Source: Bacteroidales bacterium
GTDB taxonomy: Bacteria > Bacteroidota > Bacteroidia > Bacteroidales > UBA932
NCBI GenBank assembly: GCA_017550025.1
Contig: JAFYLU010000081.1
Span: 1-40,014 of the forward strand
Direction: 5' to 3'
Length of the DNA: 40,014 bases
The position numbers were made by a program, and so were the translations under genes. Each line of letters opens with the position of its first letter. Position 1 is the first letter of the stretch. Below are positions 23,772-33,217 of the stretch, one piece after another. The notes under the pieces are model-generated. The model worked only from the letters and a program-made list of their open reading frames with translations. It did no database searches and had not been told where the DNA came from.

Positions 23772-26126
23772 CTACCTGCACCACTGATCCAGCCAACGGA
23801 AATATTCCCTGTGCCAGAGAAGTGCATTCTGTGGCTTGAGTATCCAGTGGTTCTCGTCAGGGAAGATAAGCAGTCTTGACGGTACTCCCATCATCTGTGC
23901 TGCGTTATATGCTGCCATACCTTCGTCAACAGGGACCCTGTAGTCCATTCCTCCATGAATCACCATGAGAGGTGTGTGCCAGTTTGTCACGAGCTTGTGC
24001 GGCGAAAGGGCGTAATGTCTTACGGCTTTCGGATCATTGCTCCATGGAGAGCCTCCCTGCTTGATTCCTCCGAATGTCACGCCGTCTCCTGCAGGCCCTA
24101 CGGGACATTCAGGTGTTCCTACGCGCGGGTCGATTACTGCCTCGTGAAGACCGCCGTTGTCAAAGTTAGGGAACCACATTTCCTCTGTCGTCATGTACAT
24201 GTGTTCCTCGTTGAAGATGCCTGCATGTGCTATGAATGCGTCGAATACATCTCCATGAGTTCCGCAAAGATAATAGACTGAATATCCTCCGTAACTTGCA
24301 CCGCATGCCGCCATCTTGCCGACGTATGGCTCCGCCTTAAGTTCGCGTGCGGCGGCGAGATAGTCCTGCATGTTCAGCCCGGGGTAGTCGCCCGATATCT
24401 GTTCTGTCCATTCCTGACCGAATGCCGTTGTTCCACGTCTGTTCGGAAGCACTACGACATAGCCTTGGGCAGCCATAAGACGGTAGTTCCATCTGTATGA
24501 CCATCCCTGGCTCAATGTGCCCTGCGGGCCTCCAAGACAGATAAGTATCGACGGATACTGCTTTTCCGGATCGAACTGAGGGGGATAAAGCACCCATGTC
24601 AGCATGTCTTTTCCGTCAACTGTCCTTACATATCTTGTCTCTGTCTGGTGTTCGGCAAGCTGGGAGAGAATGTGCTCGTTCTCCTTTGTTATCTGGTTGT
24701 AAGACACGGCTTTATCTGTGACAGTGCATGCTGCCTTCAAAGCCTTCTTTCCTGTCGTTGCGGCCTTGTGTCCGTCGCCCACGGTCACTGCAACCAGCTC
24801 GGCAGGGAAGTCCATGCTGCACCATGTCGTGAGCAGGGTTGTCGTGCCGTCCTCGTTCTTCCTGATGTGGAATGGTGAGCTGAAGTCGTACCACATATCT
24901 TCACCTGTGACGCGTTCAAGGTGTGACTCTGCGCCATTTGTTCCGTAGTGCCATACGAATATTCCCTGGATTCCTTCCGCCAGTGCCGAGAAATAAATGT
25001 CCTTTGAATCGTCAGACCATACCGGGGATGAAACATTGTACTTGAAGACAAGGGTGTCAGGATATTTTACGGCAGGCAATCCGCTTCCATCAGCGTTTAC
25101 TGTGCTGTAGTCTACCCATGCTACCTTGAGTTTCTGTTGATCAGCCTCGTATCCGTCGCGTTCCATGCTGATCCATGCGAGCGACTGTCCGTCCGGACTC
25201 CATACGGGTTCTGTGTCGTAACCGTTGGCGCCGCATTCGATTTTCGCGCATTCGCCGGTCTTGACATTATATATGTAGATTTCGGTGTTGGTCGAGAAGG
25301 CGTATTTCTTGCCCGTAAGCTTGCGGCAGGAATATGCGATGAATCTTCCGTCAGGACTCCATGCCAGCTGCTCAAGCCCTCCGAAAGGTTCGGTCGGAAG
25401 CTCGTAAAGCTCCGCCTCTCCTGCGAGGATGTCGGTTCCTCCTGTGATGACACCTGACTTCTCGTCTCGTCTTGCCACGAATGTGTGAGGAATCTCCATC
25501 ACAGTATGGTCCCAGTGGCGGTACATCAGGTCATCTGTGGTATATGCATTGGCCTTGTCGAGGTCGCTGTAGCAGTCGGTAGGGGACTTCACCGCACTTT
25601 TGACATGGCTGATATACATCATGGCAGACTGGTCCGGAGACATCTTGAATTCGGAGATTCCCCCTGGAATATCTGTGACAGGGTATGGTTCAGCAAGTTC
25701 CCAGCCTTTCTTTGTCCTGCTTATTTCTGCTCCCCAGGCCTGACCCTGCATCATAAAATATATCTCCGATCCGTCATTGCTCCAGCGCGCGTTGGATATG
25801 CTCTTTCCTGACATCGTGATCTGCTGGCATCCGCTGCCGTCTGTCTTGCATATGAACAGGTTGCGGACACTTCTGTTCTCTTCGGTAGATGTGTAGCTCA
25901 CTCCGTACAGGATGTGTTCCCCATCGGGAGAGATCTGCGGGTCGGACAGCCTTCCCAGAGCCAGAAGGGCTTCGGGGGTCATCCGGCCGTTTTCTATGCT
26001 TATGCTGCTTTTGCCGATATAGCCTTCGCTGCTCAATGTCTCATTGCCTTTTTTCATATATATGATGATTCCTGCAGATAATGCCGCCAGCAGGATAAGG
26101 GCGGCCGTGTTCCTTAATGATTTCAT
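23772..26126 (-). CDS. S9 (prolyl oligopeptidase) family peptidase
   Basis: A 784-residue exported or membrane-anchored serine peptidase. Residues 7-25 are a hydrophobic signal or anchor segment. About 55-480 is a beta-propeller built from TolB/WD40-like repeats with ISPDGEHILYG, WSPDGRFIAYS and WSPDGQSLAW units. The C-terminal alpha/beta hydrolase has the nucleophile in GASYGG (S611) and the likely acid D728 (GGMDYRVP) and base H760 (ENHW), the order expected of S9. It is closest in architecture to acylaminoacyl-peptidase/dipeptidyl peptidase types; exact specificity is not readable. It is last in the recG-WYL-S9 operon, 41 bp after the WYL gene, and is closed by the tRNA terminator region. 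Confidence 0.9.
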   Translation of the reverse strand: MKSLRNTAALILLAALSAGIIIYMKKGNETLSSEGYIGKSSISIENGRMTPEALLALGRLSDPQISPDGEHILYGVSYTSTEENRSVRNLFICKTDGSGCQQITMSGKSISNARWSNDGSEIYFMMQGQAWGAEISRTKKGWELAEPYPVTDIPGGISEFKMSPDQSAMMYISHVKSAVKSPTDCYSDLDKANAYTTDDLMYRHWDHTVMEIPHTFVARRDEKSGVITGGTDILAGEAELYELPTEPFGGLEQLAWSPDGRFIAYSCRKLTGKKYAFSTNTEIYIYNVKTGECAKIECGANGYDTEPVWSPDGQSLAWISMERDGYEADQQKLKVAWVDYSTVNADGSGLPAVKYPDTLVFKYNVSSPVWSDDSKDIYFSALAEGIQGIFVWHYGTNGAESHLERVTGEDMWYDFSSPFHIRKNEDGTTTLLTTWCSMDFPAELVAVTVGDGHKAATTGKKALKAACTVTDKAVSYNQITKENEHILSQLAEHQTETRYVRTVDGKDMLTWVLYPPQFDPEKQYPSILICLGGPQGTLSQGWSYRWNYRLMAAQGYVVVLPNRRGTTAFGQEWTEQISGDYPGLNMQDYLAAARELKAEPYVGKMAACGASYGGYSVYYLCGTHGDVFDAFIAHAGIFNEEHMYMTTEEMWFPNFDNGGLHEAVIDPRVGTPECPVGPAGDGVTFGGIKQGGSPWSNDPKAVRHYALSPHKLVTNWHTPLMVIHGGMDYRVPVDEGMAAYNAAQMMGVPSRLLIFPDENHWILKPQNALLWHREYFRWLDQWCR

Positions 26127-26167
26127 ATGGTATGGGTTAATGCTTGATCTTGCTTGTCAGGTGGATG

Positions 26168-27067
26168 CTACCTGTAGTGTTTCAGTGCGGCGGCATGCTC
26201 TTCTGCTACGCTGTCCCTTACTTCTGCAGGTGACAGGACCTCGATGTTGCTGCCGTATTTGCAGAACTCCATTATCAGTGCCTTGTTCGGACATGCGAAT
26301 ATGCTGAATGTCACGAATCCGTCCTTCTTCTCGATTTCTGTCTGACTTCTGTGGATCGGAAGGTCGCGGAGAAAACGTGCCTCCGTAGCTGTCGCCCTGA
26401 AAGTGATGGTCTTTCCCTTTTCTTCCGGAATATATATTCCGAAGCTCGTCGAGAATAGCTCGTCTACATCGAATTTCCTTGGCATCCTGAAAGCTGTGTC
26501 GGTAAGCTCAAGAGTGATCACCCTGTCCAGGCCGTATACTCTCATTGCCTCCCTTTCCAGACAGTAGGCCACTATGTACCAGCGCTTTGCGAATTCCTTT
26601 ACGGCATAAGGACGCAGAGTGTAGGTCTCTGCCTCCGAACTCGTGTATTTCTTGTACTGTATTATGATCTCCCTGTTTTCCGTCATTGCCTCCATCACCG
26701 TTGTAAGGTGTGCATGCCCTGACGGAATGTCCTCTACGGATACCCTTCCGCAAAGCCTTTCCTTGCTCATGCGCAGCAGGTTGTTGACTGTGAATGTGTT
26801 GATCAGCCACGCATTTTCCGCATCAGCGTCCCTGATGTCGTCTGCCCCGTCAATGTAATAACGGTTCCTGCTCCTGTCGCATTCTATCTTTATGCCGAAG
26901 ACTTCCTCCACTGCTTCGCGGTGGTTGTTGAATGTGCGCCTTGAGTAGGCGGTGTCGAAACGGTTTTCCCACCTTGTGCATATCTCATCAAGGCTCAGGC
27001 CGTTCCTGCCGACGCGGATGAATGTCTGCACCAGCCAGATGTATTTCTGTAGAAGTTCCGTTACCAT
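26168..27067 (-). CDS. WYL domain transcriptional regulator
   Basis: A 299-residue putative DNA-binding regulator. Residues about 1-75 form a helix-turn-helix-like N-terminus (LSLDEICTRWENR, then SRRTFNNHREAVEEVFG). The WYL domain is at about 125-200 with YKKYTSSEAETYTLRPYAV and KRWYIVAYC (WYI at 163-165), and a C-terminal extension ends in a helical segment. WYL proteins sense small ligands or nucleic acid and often regulate DNA-damage or defence genes. The start codon overlaps the recG stop as TGATG (1 bp shared), so the two are translationally coupled. That link to a recombination helicase suggests a DNA-stress role, but this is inference. Confidence 0.85.
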   Translation of the reverse strand: MVTELLQKYIWLVQTFIRVGRNGLSLDEICTRWENRFDTAYSRRTFNNHREAVEEVFGIKIECDRSRNRYYIDGADDIRDADAENAWLINTFTVNNLLRMSKERLCGRVSVEDIPSGHAHLTTVMEAMTENREIIIQYKKYTSSEAETYTLRPYAVKEFAKRWYIVAYCLEREAMRVYGLDRVITLELTDTAFRMPRKFDVDELFSTSFGIYIPEEKGKTITFRATATEARFLRDLPIHRSQTEIEKKDGFVTFSIFACPNKALIMEFCKYGSNIEVLSPAEVRDSVAEEHAAALKHYR

Positions 27068-29178
27068 CAGCTTATCTTGCTATAATCCTTTATCTGATAT
27101 TTTTCCTTACGCAGTTCCTTGCGCAGCAGTTGATTGCGGTCGCTTGTCAATGTAGGGTCCTCGCGAAGTACCGAGTCGGCGCAGTCGCGCGCCGCATTCA
27201 GGATAAGGCCGTCTTTCGCGAGGGACGCTATGTTCAGACTGATCGGGAGACCGCTCTGCTGCGTTCCCTCGAGGTCTCCGGGGCCGCGCATCTTCATGTC
27301 CTCCTCCGCCAGCTCGAACCCGTTTTCTGTCGCACACATCAGTTCGATCCTGTGTCTTGATTCCTTGCTCATCTTGTGTCCGGTCATAAGTACGCAGAAT
27401 GATTTCTCGTTTCCTCTGCCGACTCGCCCGCGAAGCTGGTGGAGCTGGCTCAGGCCGAACCTTTCCGCACTCTCGATCACCATCACTGATGCATTCGGTA
27501 CGTCCACTCCCACTTCGATTACCGATGTCGCTACGAGTATGTCGGCCCTGCCTGCCGCGAATGCATCCATGTTGAATTTCTTGACATCATTCTGCTGCTT
27601 GCCATGAACGACGGCCGTCTTGTATTCTGGGAAAGGGAATTTCTGCATTATCTCTTCCGCCCCGGCTTCAAGGCTCTGGTAGTCAAGCTTTTCGGTTTCA
27701 TTTATCAATGGATATACTATGAAGACCTGTCTTCCTTTGGCAATCTCGTCCTTCATGAACTTATATAATGCCGGACGTTTGCCTTCAGTTGCGTGGATGG
27801 TCTGCACGGGCTTTCTTCCTGGAGGCAGCTCGTCGATTACCGACACGTCGAGGTCTCCGTACAATGTCATTGCCAGTGTGCGCGGGATAGGAGTGGCAGT
27901 CATCACAAGCACATGCGGCGGGGCGCCGAATGTGGCTTTCCTCCACAGTTTCGATCTCTGCTCGACCCCGAACCTGTGCTGTTCGTCGATGATGGCAAGC
28001 CCGAGATTGCGGAATATCACGTTGTCCTCAATCAATGCGTGGGTTCCCACAATTATCCCGATGCTTCCGTCTTCCAGGCCGGCATGTACCTCGCGCCTTT
28101 CTGAAGCCTTCGAGCTTCCGGTCAGAATGGCAGATCTGACCCCCGTCGGCTGAAGGAACTTCTGGATGTTCTTATAGTGCTGTTGTGCAAGTACTTCCGT
28201 AGGCGCCATTATGCATGCCTGGAAGCCGTTTCCTATGGCTATCAATGCTGTGAGGACGGCAACCATGGTCTTTCCGCTTCCCACATCTCCCTGCAGGAGA
28301 CGGTTCATCTGGCTGCCGCTCTTCATGTCATTGCGTATTTCAGTGATCACCCTCTTCTGCGCACCTGTGAGCGGGAAGGGAAGGGAGTTGTAGCACAGGT
28401 TGAAAGCTTCGCCCACACGAGGCATCGGTATTCCGTGTTCTGCTCTGCTCCTGATGTATTTCTGCTTCAGCAGAGACAGCTGCAGATAAAACAGCTCTTC
28501 GAACTTCAGTCTGTATCTGGCCTTTTCGAGCGATGCCATGTCTTTTGGGAAATGTATGTTCCGGAGAGCGAAATGGATCGGAACCAGGCCGCATTGCCTC
28601 ATGAGATGCTCCGGCATGCTTTCCTCCACATACGGCAGTCCTTTCTCGATTGCCGCTTCCATCAGCTTGTTCATCACCTTGCCGGTGATGCCTCCGTTCT
28701 TGAGCTTTTCCGTGCTCGTGTATACTCCGGTCATGCTGCCCGCGCCTCCGGATACCTCTGCCGTTCCCTGTGCAGGGGAGTCTACTTCCGGATGCACGAT
28801 GTTGATACGCCCGTTAAATGAGGTCGGCTTCCCGAAAAACACGAATTCGAGCCCCGGCTTGAGCTTCTCGAACATCCATTTTATGCCTTTGAAGAAGATG
28901 AGCTCGAGCTCTCCGGCTCCGTCGCTGACCCATGCGCTCATCCTTTTCTTCTCGATGATGTCGACCCGCAGGACCTTTGCCCTGATCTGTATGTATGCCA
29001 TGTCCGGCCTGATGTCCGGGATACGGATGAATGAACTCCTGTCGATATATCTGAACGGATATAGCTTCAGCAGCTCGCCTATCGTTCCGACGGCAAGCTC
29101 CTTCTTCAGCAGTGCGGCTCTTTTCGGTCCCACTCCCGGAAGAAACTGAATGTCCATATCCAATCCGTTCTGTGCCAT
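27067..29178 (-). CDS. recG: ATP-dependent DNA helicase RecG
   Basis: Branch-migrating helicase that remodels stalled forks and Holliday junctions. The 703-residue product shows the N-terminal wedge/OB region (about 45-135, with the helix-hairpin-helix-like LPGVGPKRA at 13-21), Walker A GDVGSGKT at 297-304, DEQH at 398-401, MTATPIPRT at 426-434, and the C-terminal helicase motifs QLRGRVGRG and a TRG-like end. Length is normal for the family. The start at 29178 lies 8 bp from a TAnnTTTG box, so the message may be almost leaderless; a second ATG eight codons in (29157) is an alternative. It leads the operon with the WYL regulator and S9 peptidase. Confidence 0.95.
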   Translation of the reverse strand: MAQNGLDMDIQFLPGVGPKRAALLKKELAVGTIGELLKLYPFRYIDRSSFIRIPDIRPDMAYIQIRAKVLRVDIIEKKRMSAWVSDGAGELELIFFKGIKWMFEKLKPGLEFVFFGKPTSFNGRINIVHPEVDSPAQGTAEVSGGAGSMTGVYTSTEKLKNGGITGKVMNKLMEAAIEKGLPYVEESMPEHLMRQCGLVPIHFALRNIHFPKDMASLEKARYRLKFEELFYLQLSLLKQKYIRSRAEHGIPMPRVGEAFNLCYNSLPFPLTGAQKRVITEIRNDMKSGSQMNRLLQGDVGSGKTMVAVLTALIAIGNGFQACIMAPTEVLAQQHYKNIQKFLQPTGVRSAILTGSSKASERREVHAGLEDGSIGIIVGTHALIEDNVIFRNLGLAIIDEQHRFGVEQRSKLWRKATFGAPPHVLVMTATPIPRTLAMTLYGDLDVSVIDELPPGRKPVQTIHATEGKRPALYKFMKDEIAKGRQVFIVYPLINETEKLDYQSLEAGAEEIMQKFPFPEYKTAVVHGKQQNDVKKFNMDAFAAGRADILVATSVIEVGVDVPNASVMVIESAERFGLSQLHQLRGRVGRGNEKSFCVLMTGHKMSKESRHRIELMCATENGFELAEEDMKMRGPGDLEGTQQSGLPISLNIASLAKDGLILNAARDCADSVLREDPTLTSDRNQLLRKELRKEKYQIKDYSKIS

Positions 29179-29185
29179 GATGTGG

Positions 29186-29193
29186 CAAATCTA
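29186..29193 (-). promoter_or_regulatory. Promoter -7 box of recG
   Basis: TAGATTTG on the minus strand fits TAnnTTTG. The predicted transcript start is within about 3 bases of the recG ATG. Confidence 0.5.
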
Positions 29194-29264
29194 ATAAAAA
29201 AATCGGAATTATGCATGCGCTGTGCAATGATGATGTTTTCTATGGAAAAATCAAAACACTTTAT

Positions 29265-29272
29265 TATATTTG
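29265..29272 (+). promoter_or_regulatory. Promoter -7 box of the pdxA-rnhA-rfb operon
   Basis: TATATTTG fits TAnnTTTG, 30 bp before the pdxA start. It faces away from the recG promoter across about 70 bp. Confidence 0.6.
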
Positions 29273-29302
29273 TAAGTTATTAGCAAAAATCTATTTGTAC
29301 AT

Positions 29303-30385
29303 ATGGCAAGGAAATTAGTTGTTGGAATTACTCAAGGAGACGGAAACGGCATCGGATATGAAGTCATAATCAAGGCTCTCGCTGATGAGAGGATGCTGGA
29401 TCTCTGTACTCCTGTCATATATGGATCGTCAAAGATCTTCGGATTCTACAAGAAGCATATTCATGATGTGGAGCAGCTCAATACCAATGTGATAACATCT
29501 GCGAAGGACGCGCATCAGAAAAGGATAAACATTGTGAACTGTCTGCCGGAAAACGTATTCGTCGAGCCGGGACAGTCTACTCCTGAATCAGCAAAGGCTG
29601 CGATGACATCTCTCGCAAAGGCTGTCGCTGACATAAAGGAAGGATATATTGATGTGCTGGTCACAGCCCCTATCAACAAGCGTGCGATGGCAGGAGAGGG
29701 TTTCGGATATACCGGGCATACGGAATATCTTGAGCAGGAGTTCGGTGTTGACGAGGTTGCGATGCTGATGGTGTCTGACCGACTCAAGGTCGGAGTGGTT
29801 ACAGGTCATGTCGCTTTGAAGGATGTCGCTGCAAGCATTACCAAGGAGAAGATAATCAGCAAGCTTCGTCTTATCAAGAAATCTCTCGAGAGAGACTTCT
29901 GTATCGATGCTCCAAAGATTGCAGTCCTCGGCCTCAATCCTCATTGCGGTGACGGAGGTCTTCTCGGTGATGAGGAGCAGCAGATCATACTTCCTGCAAT
30001 CCAGGAGGCGAATGCGGAGGGAATACTTGCGTTCGGACCTTATTCTTCCGACGGATTCTTCGGACTTGCAAATTATACCAAGTTCGATGCTGTGCTTGCC
30101 ATGTATCACGATCAGGGCCTTACTCCGTTCAAGGCCATTGCATTCGAAGACGGCGTGAATTTCACTGCAGGTCTTCCTGTTGTGAGGACATCTCCGGATC
30201 ATGGCACTGCATATGAAATGGCGGGACGCGACATGGCGGATCCGCGCTCAATGATCTCGGCGATATATACGGCCATCGACATCTGCAACAGGCGTGCAGA
30301 ATATGATGACCTTGTGGAGAACAGGATGACCATCGTTCTTCCTGATACTGAAATCAAGCCGAGAGGCGGAAGAATCATCGAGTAG
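29303..30385 (+). CDS. pdxA: 4-hydroxythreonine-4-phosphate dehydrogenase (PdxA)
   Basis: Oxidises 4-phosphohydroxy-L-threonine in the DXP-dependent route to pyridoxal phosphate, using NAD and a divalent metal. The 360-residue product has the metal ligands H169 (TGHVALKD), H214 (NPHCGDGG) and H269 (MYHDQG), spaced as in the E. coli enzyme (166, 211, 266), plus GYTGHTEYLE at 135-143 and GLPVVRTSPDHGTAYEMAG near 290-308. It is the first gene of a co-oriented run with rnhA 2 bp downstream and the dTDP-rhamnose genes beyond. pdxJ, its usual pathway partner, is not in the window. Confidence 0.95.
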   Translation: MARKLVVGITQGDGNGIGYEVIIKALADERMLDLCTPVIYGSSKIFGFYKKHIHDVEQLNTNVITSAKDAHQKRINIVNCLPENVFVEPGQSTPESAKAAMTSLAKAVADIKEGYIDVLVTAPINKRAMAGEGFGYTGHTEYLEQEFGVDEVAMLMVSDRLKVGVVTGHVALKDVAASITKEKIISKLRLIKKSLERDFCIDAPKIAVLGLNPHCGDGGLLGDEEQQIILPAIQEANAEGILAFGPYSSDGFFGLANYTKFDAVLAMYHDQGLTPFKAIAFEDGVNFTAGLPVVRTSPDHGTAYEMAGRDMADPRSMISAIYTAIDICNRRAEYDDLVENRMTIVLPDTEIKPRGGRIIE

Positions 30386-30387
30386 GC

Positions 30388-30900
30388 ATGGCGGAAGCTG
30401 GCAACCAGGTGCGTCCGCCGATATTTCTTTATACCGATGGCGCATCGAGCGGAAATCCTGGCCCTGGCGGTTACGGGGTCGTTCTGAAATGCGCAGGCAG
30501 GATGATGGAGATTTCGGAAGGCTTCAGCCTCACTACCAATAACAGGATGGAGCTTCTGGCCGTGATCAAGGGCCTGGAAGCCATAAGATGGGATAATGCC
30601 GAAGTGCATGTGACCAGTGATTCCTCTTATGTGGTTAATGCCATAAACAAGGGATGGCTGGAGAACTGGAAGCGCAAGGGATTCGCAAAGGTGAAGAATC
30701 CCGATCTGTGGATGAGGCTGATGCCTCTGCTTACTAGACACAGGGTGGCATTCCACTGGATAAAGGGACATGCGGGTCATCCTGAAAATGAACGTTGCGA
30801 CGCCTTGGCTGTCGCGGCAGGGGCCGGAGCTGTGGCTTCCGGGAAGACACTTCCCCCGGACACAGGTTACAGGCCGGATGATGAGTCTACACTTATATAA
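30388..30900 (+). CDS. rnhA: Ribonuclease HI
   Basis: Cuts the RNA strand of RNA-DNA hybrids, as in R-loops and primer removal. The 170-residue protein has the full acid set: D17 (YTDGASSGNPGPGGYG), E55 (NNRMELLAV), D78 (TSDSSYV) and D138 (ERCDALA), with H131 of the GHAGH loop. The basic handle WLENWKRKGFAKVKN is present (90-104). A C-terminal tail of about 25 residues past the domain is extra. It starts 2 bp after pdxA and the rfbA start follows 9 bp after its stop. Confidence 0.95.
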   Translation: MAEAGNQVRPPIFLYTDGASSGNPGPGGYGVVLKCAGRMMEISEGFSLTTNNRMELLAVIKGLEAIRWDNAEVHVTSDSSYVVNAINKGWLENWKRKGFAKVKNPDLWMRLMPLLTRHRVAFHWIKGHAGHPENERCDALAVAAGAGAVASGKTLPPDTGYRPDDESTLI

Positions 30901-30909
30901 ATTGATACG

Positions 30910-31788
30910 ATGAAAGGAATAGTGCTGGCAGGAGGCTCCGGAACACGCCTCTATCCGATAACGAAAGGAGTCAGCAAGCAGATGCTGCCTATTTTCGACA
31001 AGCCGATGATATATTATCCCATATCTGTGCTGATGCATGCAGGGATAAGGGACATCCTCATTATCTCCACTCCTGTGGACCTTCCAGGTTTCCGGAGACT
31101 TCTGGGAGACGGAAGCGATTATGGAGTCAGGTTCGAATATGCGGAGCAGCCGTCTCCGGACGGACTTGCCCAGGCCTTTATCATCGGCGAGGAGTTTATC
31201 GGTAATGATACTGTCTGCATGGTGCTTGGCGATAATCTCTTCCATGGAAACGGACTGGAGGAAATGCTCTCAAATGCGGTGCGAAGAGCAGAACAAGAGT
31301 CTCTTGCCACCGTATTCGGATATTGGGTGAGCAATCCGCAGCGCTATGGTGTGGCGGAGTTTGCCCCGGATGGAAAATGCATCAGCATTGAGGAAAAGCC
31401 GGTACAGCCGAAGTCGAATTATGCCGTTGTAGGTCTGTATTTCTATCCGAACAAGGTGGTTGAGGTCGCCAAATCAGTCAGGCCTTCTGCGAGGGGAGAA
31501 CTTGAGATCACTTCTGTCAATCAGAGTTTTCTTGAGGATGGAGAACTGATGGTGGAGACTTTCGGAAGGGGCTTTGCATGGCTTGACACCGGCACGCATG
31601 ACTCTCTTTCAGAAGCGTCTACCTTCATCGAGGTTATTGAAAAGAGACAGGGACTTAAGATAGCCTGTCTTGAAGCTATAGCTTTTGAAAAGGGATGGAT
31701 TACGGCAGAAAGGCTTCGTGAGCTTGCGGTTCCGATGGCAAAGAATCCTTACGGACAGTATCTGCTTAAAATCGCTGAGGGAAAATGA
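30910..31788 (+). CDS. rfbA: Glucose-1-phosphate thymidylyltransferase (RfbA/RmlA)
   Basis: First step of dTDP-L-rhamnose synthesis: dTTP and glucose-1-phosphate to dTDP-glucose. The 292 residues are the usual length. Visible are the nucleotide-binding GGSGTRLYP (8-16), [16 protein letters not shown] (22-37), the metal aspartate of GDNLFHG (D108), and a C-terminal [16 protein letters not shown] segment typical of the family. Its stop overlaps the start of rfbC (ATGA), and all four pathway genes follow in the order A-C-D-B. Confidence 0.96.
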   Translation: MKGIVLAGGSGTRLYPITKGVSKQMLPIFDKPMIYYPISVLMHAGIRDILIISTPVDLPGFRRLLGDGSDYGVRFEYAEQPSPDGLAQAFIIGEEFIGNDTVCMVLGDNLFHGNGLEEMLSNAVRRAEQESLATVFGYWVSNPQRYGVAEFAPDGKCISIEEKPVQPKSNYAVVGLYFYPNKVVEVAKSVRPSARGELEITSVNQSFLEDGELMVETFGRGFAWLDTGTHDSLSEASTFIEVIEKRQGLKIACLEAIAFEKGWITAERLRELAVPMAKNPYGQYLLKIAEGK

Positions 31789-32336
31789 ATGTTCTGAAGA
31801 CTGAAATAGAAGGACTGCTGATAATCGAGCCAACGGTATACGGGGATGACAGAGGATATTTCTTCGAGTCGTTCTCCAAAAGAGACTTTGCTGCCGCGGC
31901 GGGCGAGGTGGAATTCGTTCAGGACAACGAGAGCCGTTCTTCCTATGGCGTGATAAGAGGACTTCATTTTCAGAAACCTCCGCACAGTCAGGCAAAGCTT
32001 GTCAGGGTCATAAAGGGCAGGGTGCTTGATGTTGCTGTCGACATGAGGCCTGATTCACCTACATTCGGAAGACATGTGGCTGTCGAACTTACTGAAGACA
32101 ACCACAGGCAGGTGTTCATTCCGAAGGGCTTTGCACATGGTTTCAGCGTTCTTTCGGAAGAAGCGGTTTTCCAATATAAATGTGATGCCTACTATGCTCC
32201 TCAAAGTGAGGGAGGCGTGGCATGGGATGATCCTGACCTTGCCATTGACTGGAAGATTCCGAAAGAGGATGCGGTACTCTCCGGAAAGGATGAGAGACAT
32301 CCGAGATTAAGAGATATCGTTCACAATATCAAGTAA
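31785..32336 (+). CDS. rfbC: dTDP-4-dehydrorhamnose 3,5-epimerase (RfbC/RmlC)
   Basis: Third step of the rhamnose pathway: double epimerisation of dTDP-4-keto-6-deoxyglucose. The 183-residue cupin has [12 protein letters not shown] (19-30), the catalytic base H61 in [15 protein letters not shown] (111-120) and the catalytic-type tyrosine Y131 ([11 protein letters not shown]). Overlaps rfbA by 4 bp; rfbD starts 2 bp after its stop. Confidence 0.96.
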   Translation: MNVLKTEIEGLLIIEPTVYGDDRGYFFESFSKRDFAAAAGEVEFVQDNESRSSYGVIRGLHFQKPPHSQAKLVRVIKGRVLDVAVDMRPDSPTFGRHVAVELTEDNHRQVFIPKGFAHGFSVLSEEAVFQYKCDAYYAPQSEGGVAWDDPDLAIDWKIPKEDAVLSGKDERHPRLRDIVHNIK

Positions 32337-32338
32337 TT

Positions 32339-33217
32339 ATGAATGTTCTGATTACAGGTTCAATGGGGCAGCTCGGCCGCTCTTTCAGGCGTTCCTTCCT
32401 CAATCTTGACCATGAATGTTTCTTTACCGACCTTCATGGCTGCGAGGATGTTGTCCCGCTTGACATTACCGATGCCGGTGCGGTCTGTTCCTACGTCAGG
32501 GACCATGGGATAGATGTGATTATAAACTGTGCGGCCTATACGGATGTCAACAAGGCTGAAGATGAGGAGGAACTTGCCTTCAGGATAAATGCGGATGCGG
32601 CCGGAAATCTTGCGGCTGCTGCGGCAGAGACCGGTGCGGTGCTTGTCCATTTCTCTACCGACTATGTTTTTGACGGTAAGTCCCATCTTCCATATTCGGA
32701 AGACATGCCTGCATGCCCTGTGAATGCATACGGAAGGACCAAGCTTGCGGGAGAAAAGGCGATAGAGGCGTCAGGATGCAGATATATGATTTTCAGGACA
32801 GCCTGGCTTTACAGCAGCTTCGGAAAGAATTTCGTGAAGACAATGGTGGAGCTTACCGCGGAACGCCAGGAGATATCGGTAGTATATGATCAGGTCGGTA
32901 CTCCGACTTATGCACAGGATCTGGCTGACACTGTCGCAATGATAATAGATGGGGGAAACCTTTCATGCAGCGGCATATATCATTATACAGATGAGGGTGT
33001 GTGTTCGTGGTATGACCTGGCCAGGGAAGTGAATGACCTGCTGGGACATTTCTGTAATGTGAAGCCATGCAGGACTGCCGATTATCCGACCCGGGCAGCG
33101 CGTCCTCATTATTCTGTGCTTGACAAGCATAAGGTCAGGAACGTGTTCGGAATCGATATCCCGCACTGGAAGGAGTCGCTTTACTGCTGCATAGATGAAA
33201 TGAAGAAAAGAAGATGA
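32339..33217 (+). CDS. rfbD: dTDP-4-dehydrorhamnose reductase (RfbD/RmlD)
   Basis: Last step: NAD(P)H-dependent reduction to dTDP-L-rhamnose. It is an extended short-chain dehydrogenase of 292 residues with the nucleotide-binding TGSMGQLGRSF (6-16), FSTDYVFDG (105-113) and the catalytic YxxxK (Y131, K135). The gene ends in ATGA shared with rfbB. Confidence 0.95.
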   Translation: MNVLITGSMGQLGRSFRRSFLNLDHECFFTDLHGCEDVVPLDITDAGAVCSYVRDHGIDVIINCAAYTDVNKAEDEEELAFRINADAAGNLAAAAAETGAVLVHFSTDYVFDGKSHLPYSEDMPACPVNAYGRTKLAGEKAIEASGCRYMIFRTAWLYSSFGKNFVKTMVELTAERQEISVVYDQVGTPTYAQDLADTVAMIIDGGNLSCSGIYHYTDEGVCSWYDLAREVNDLLGHFCNVKPCRTADYPTRAARPHYSVLDKHKVRNVFGIDIPHWKESLYCCIDEMKKRR

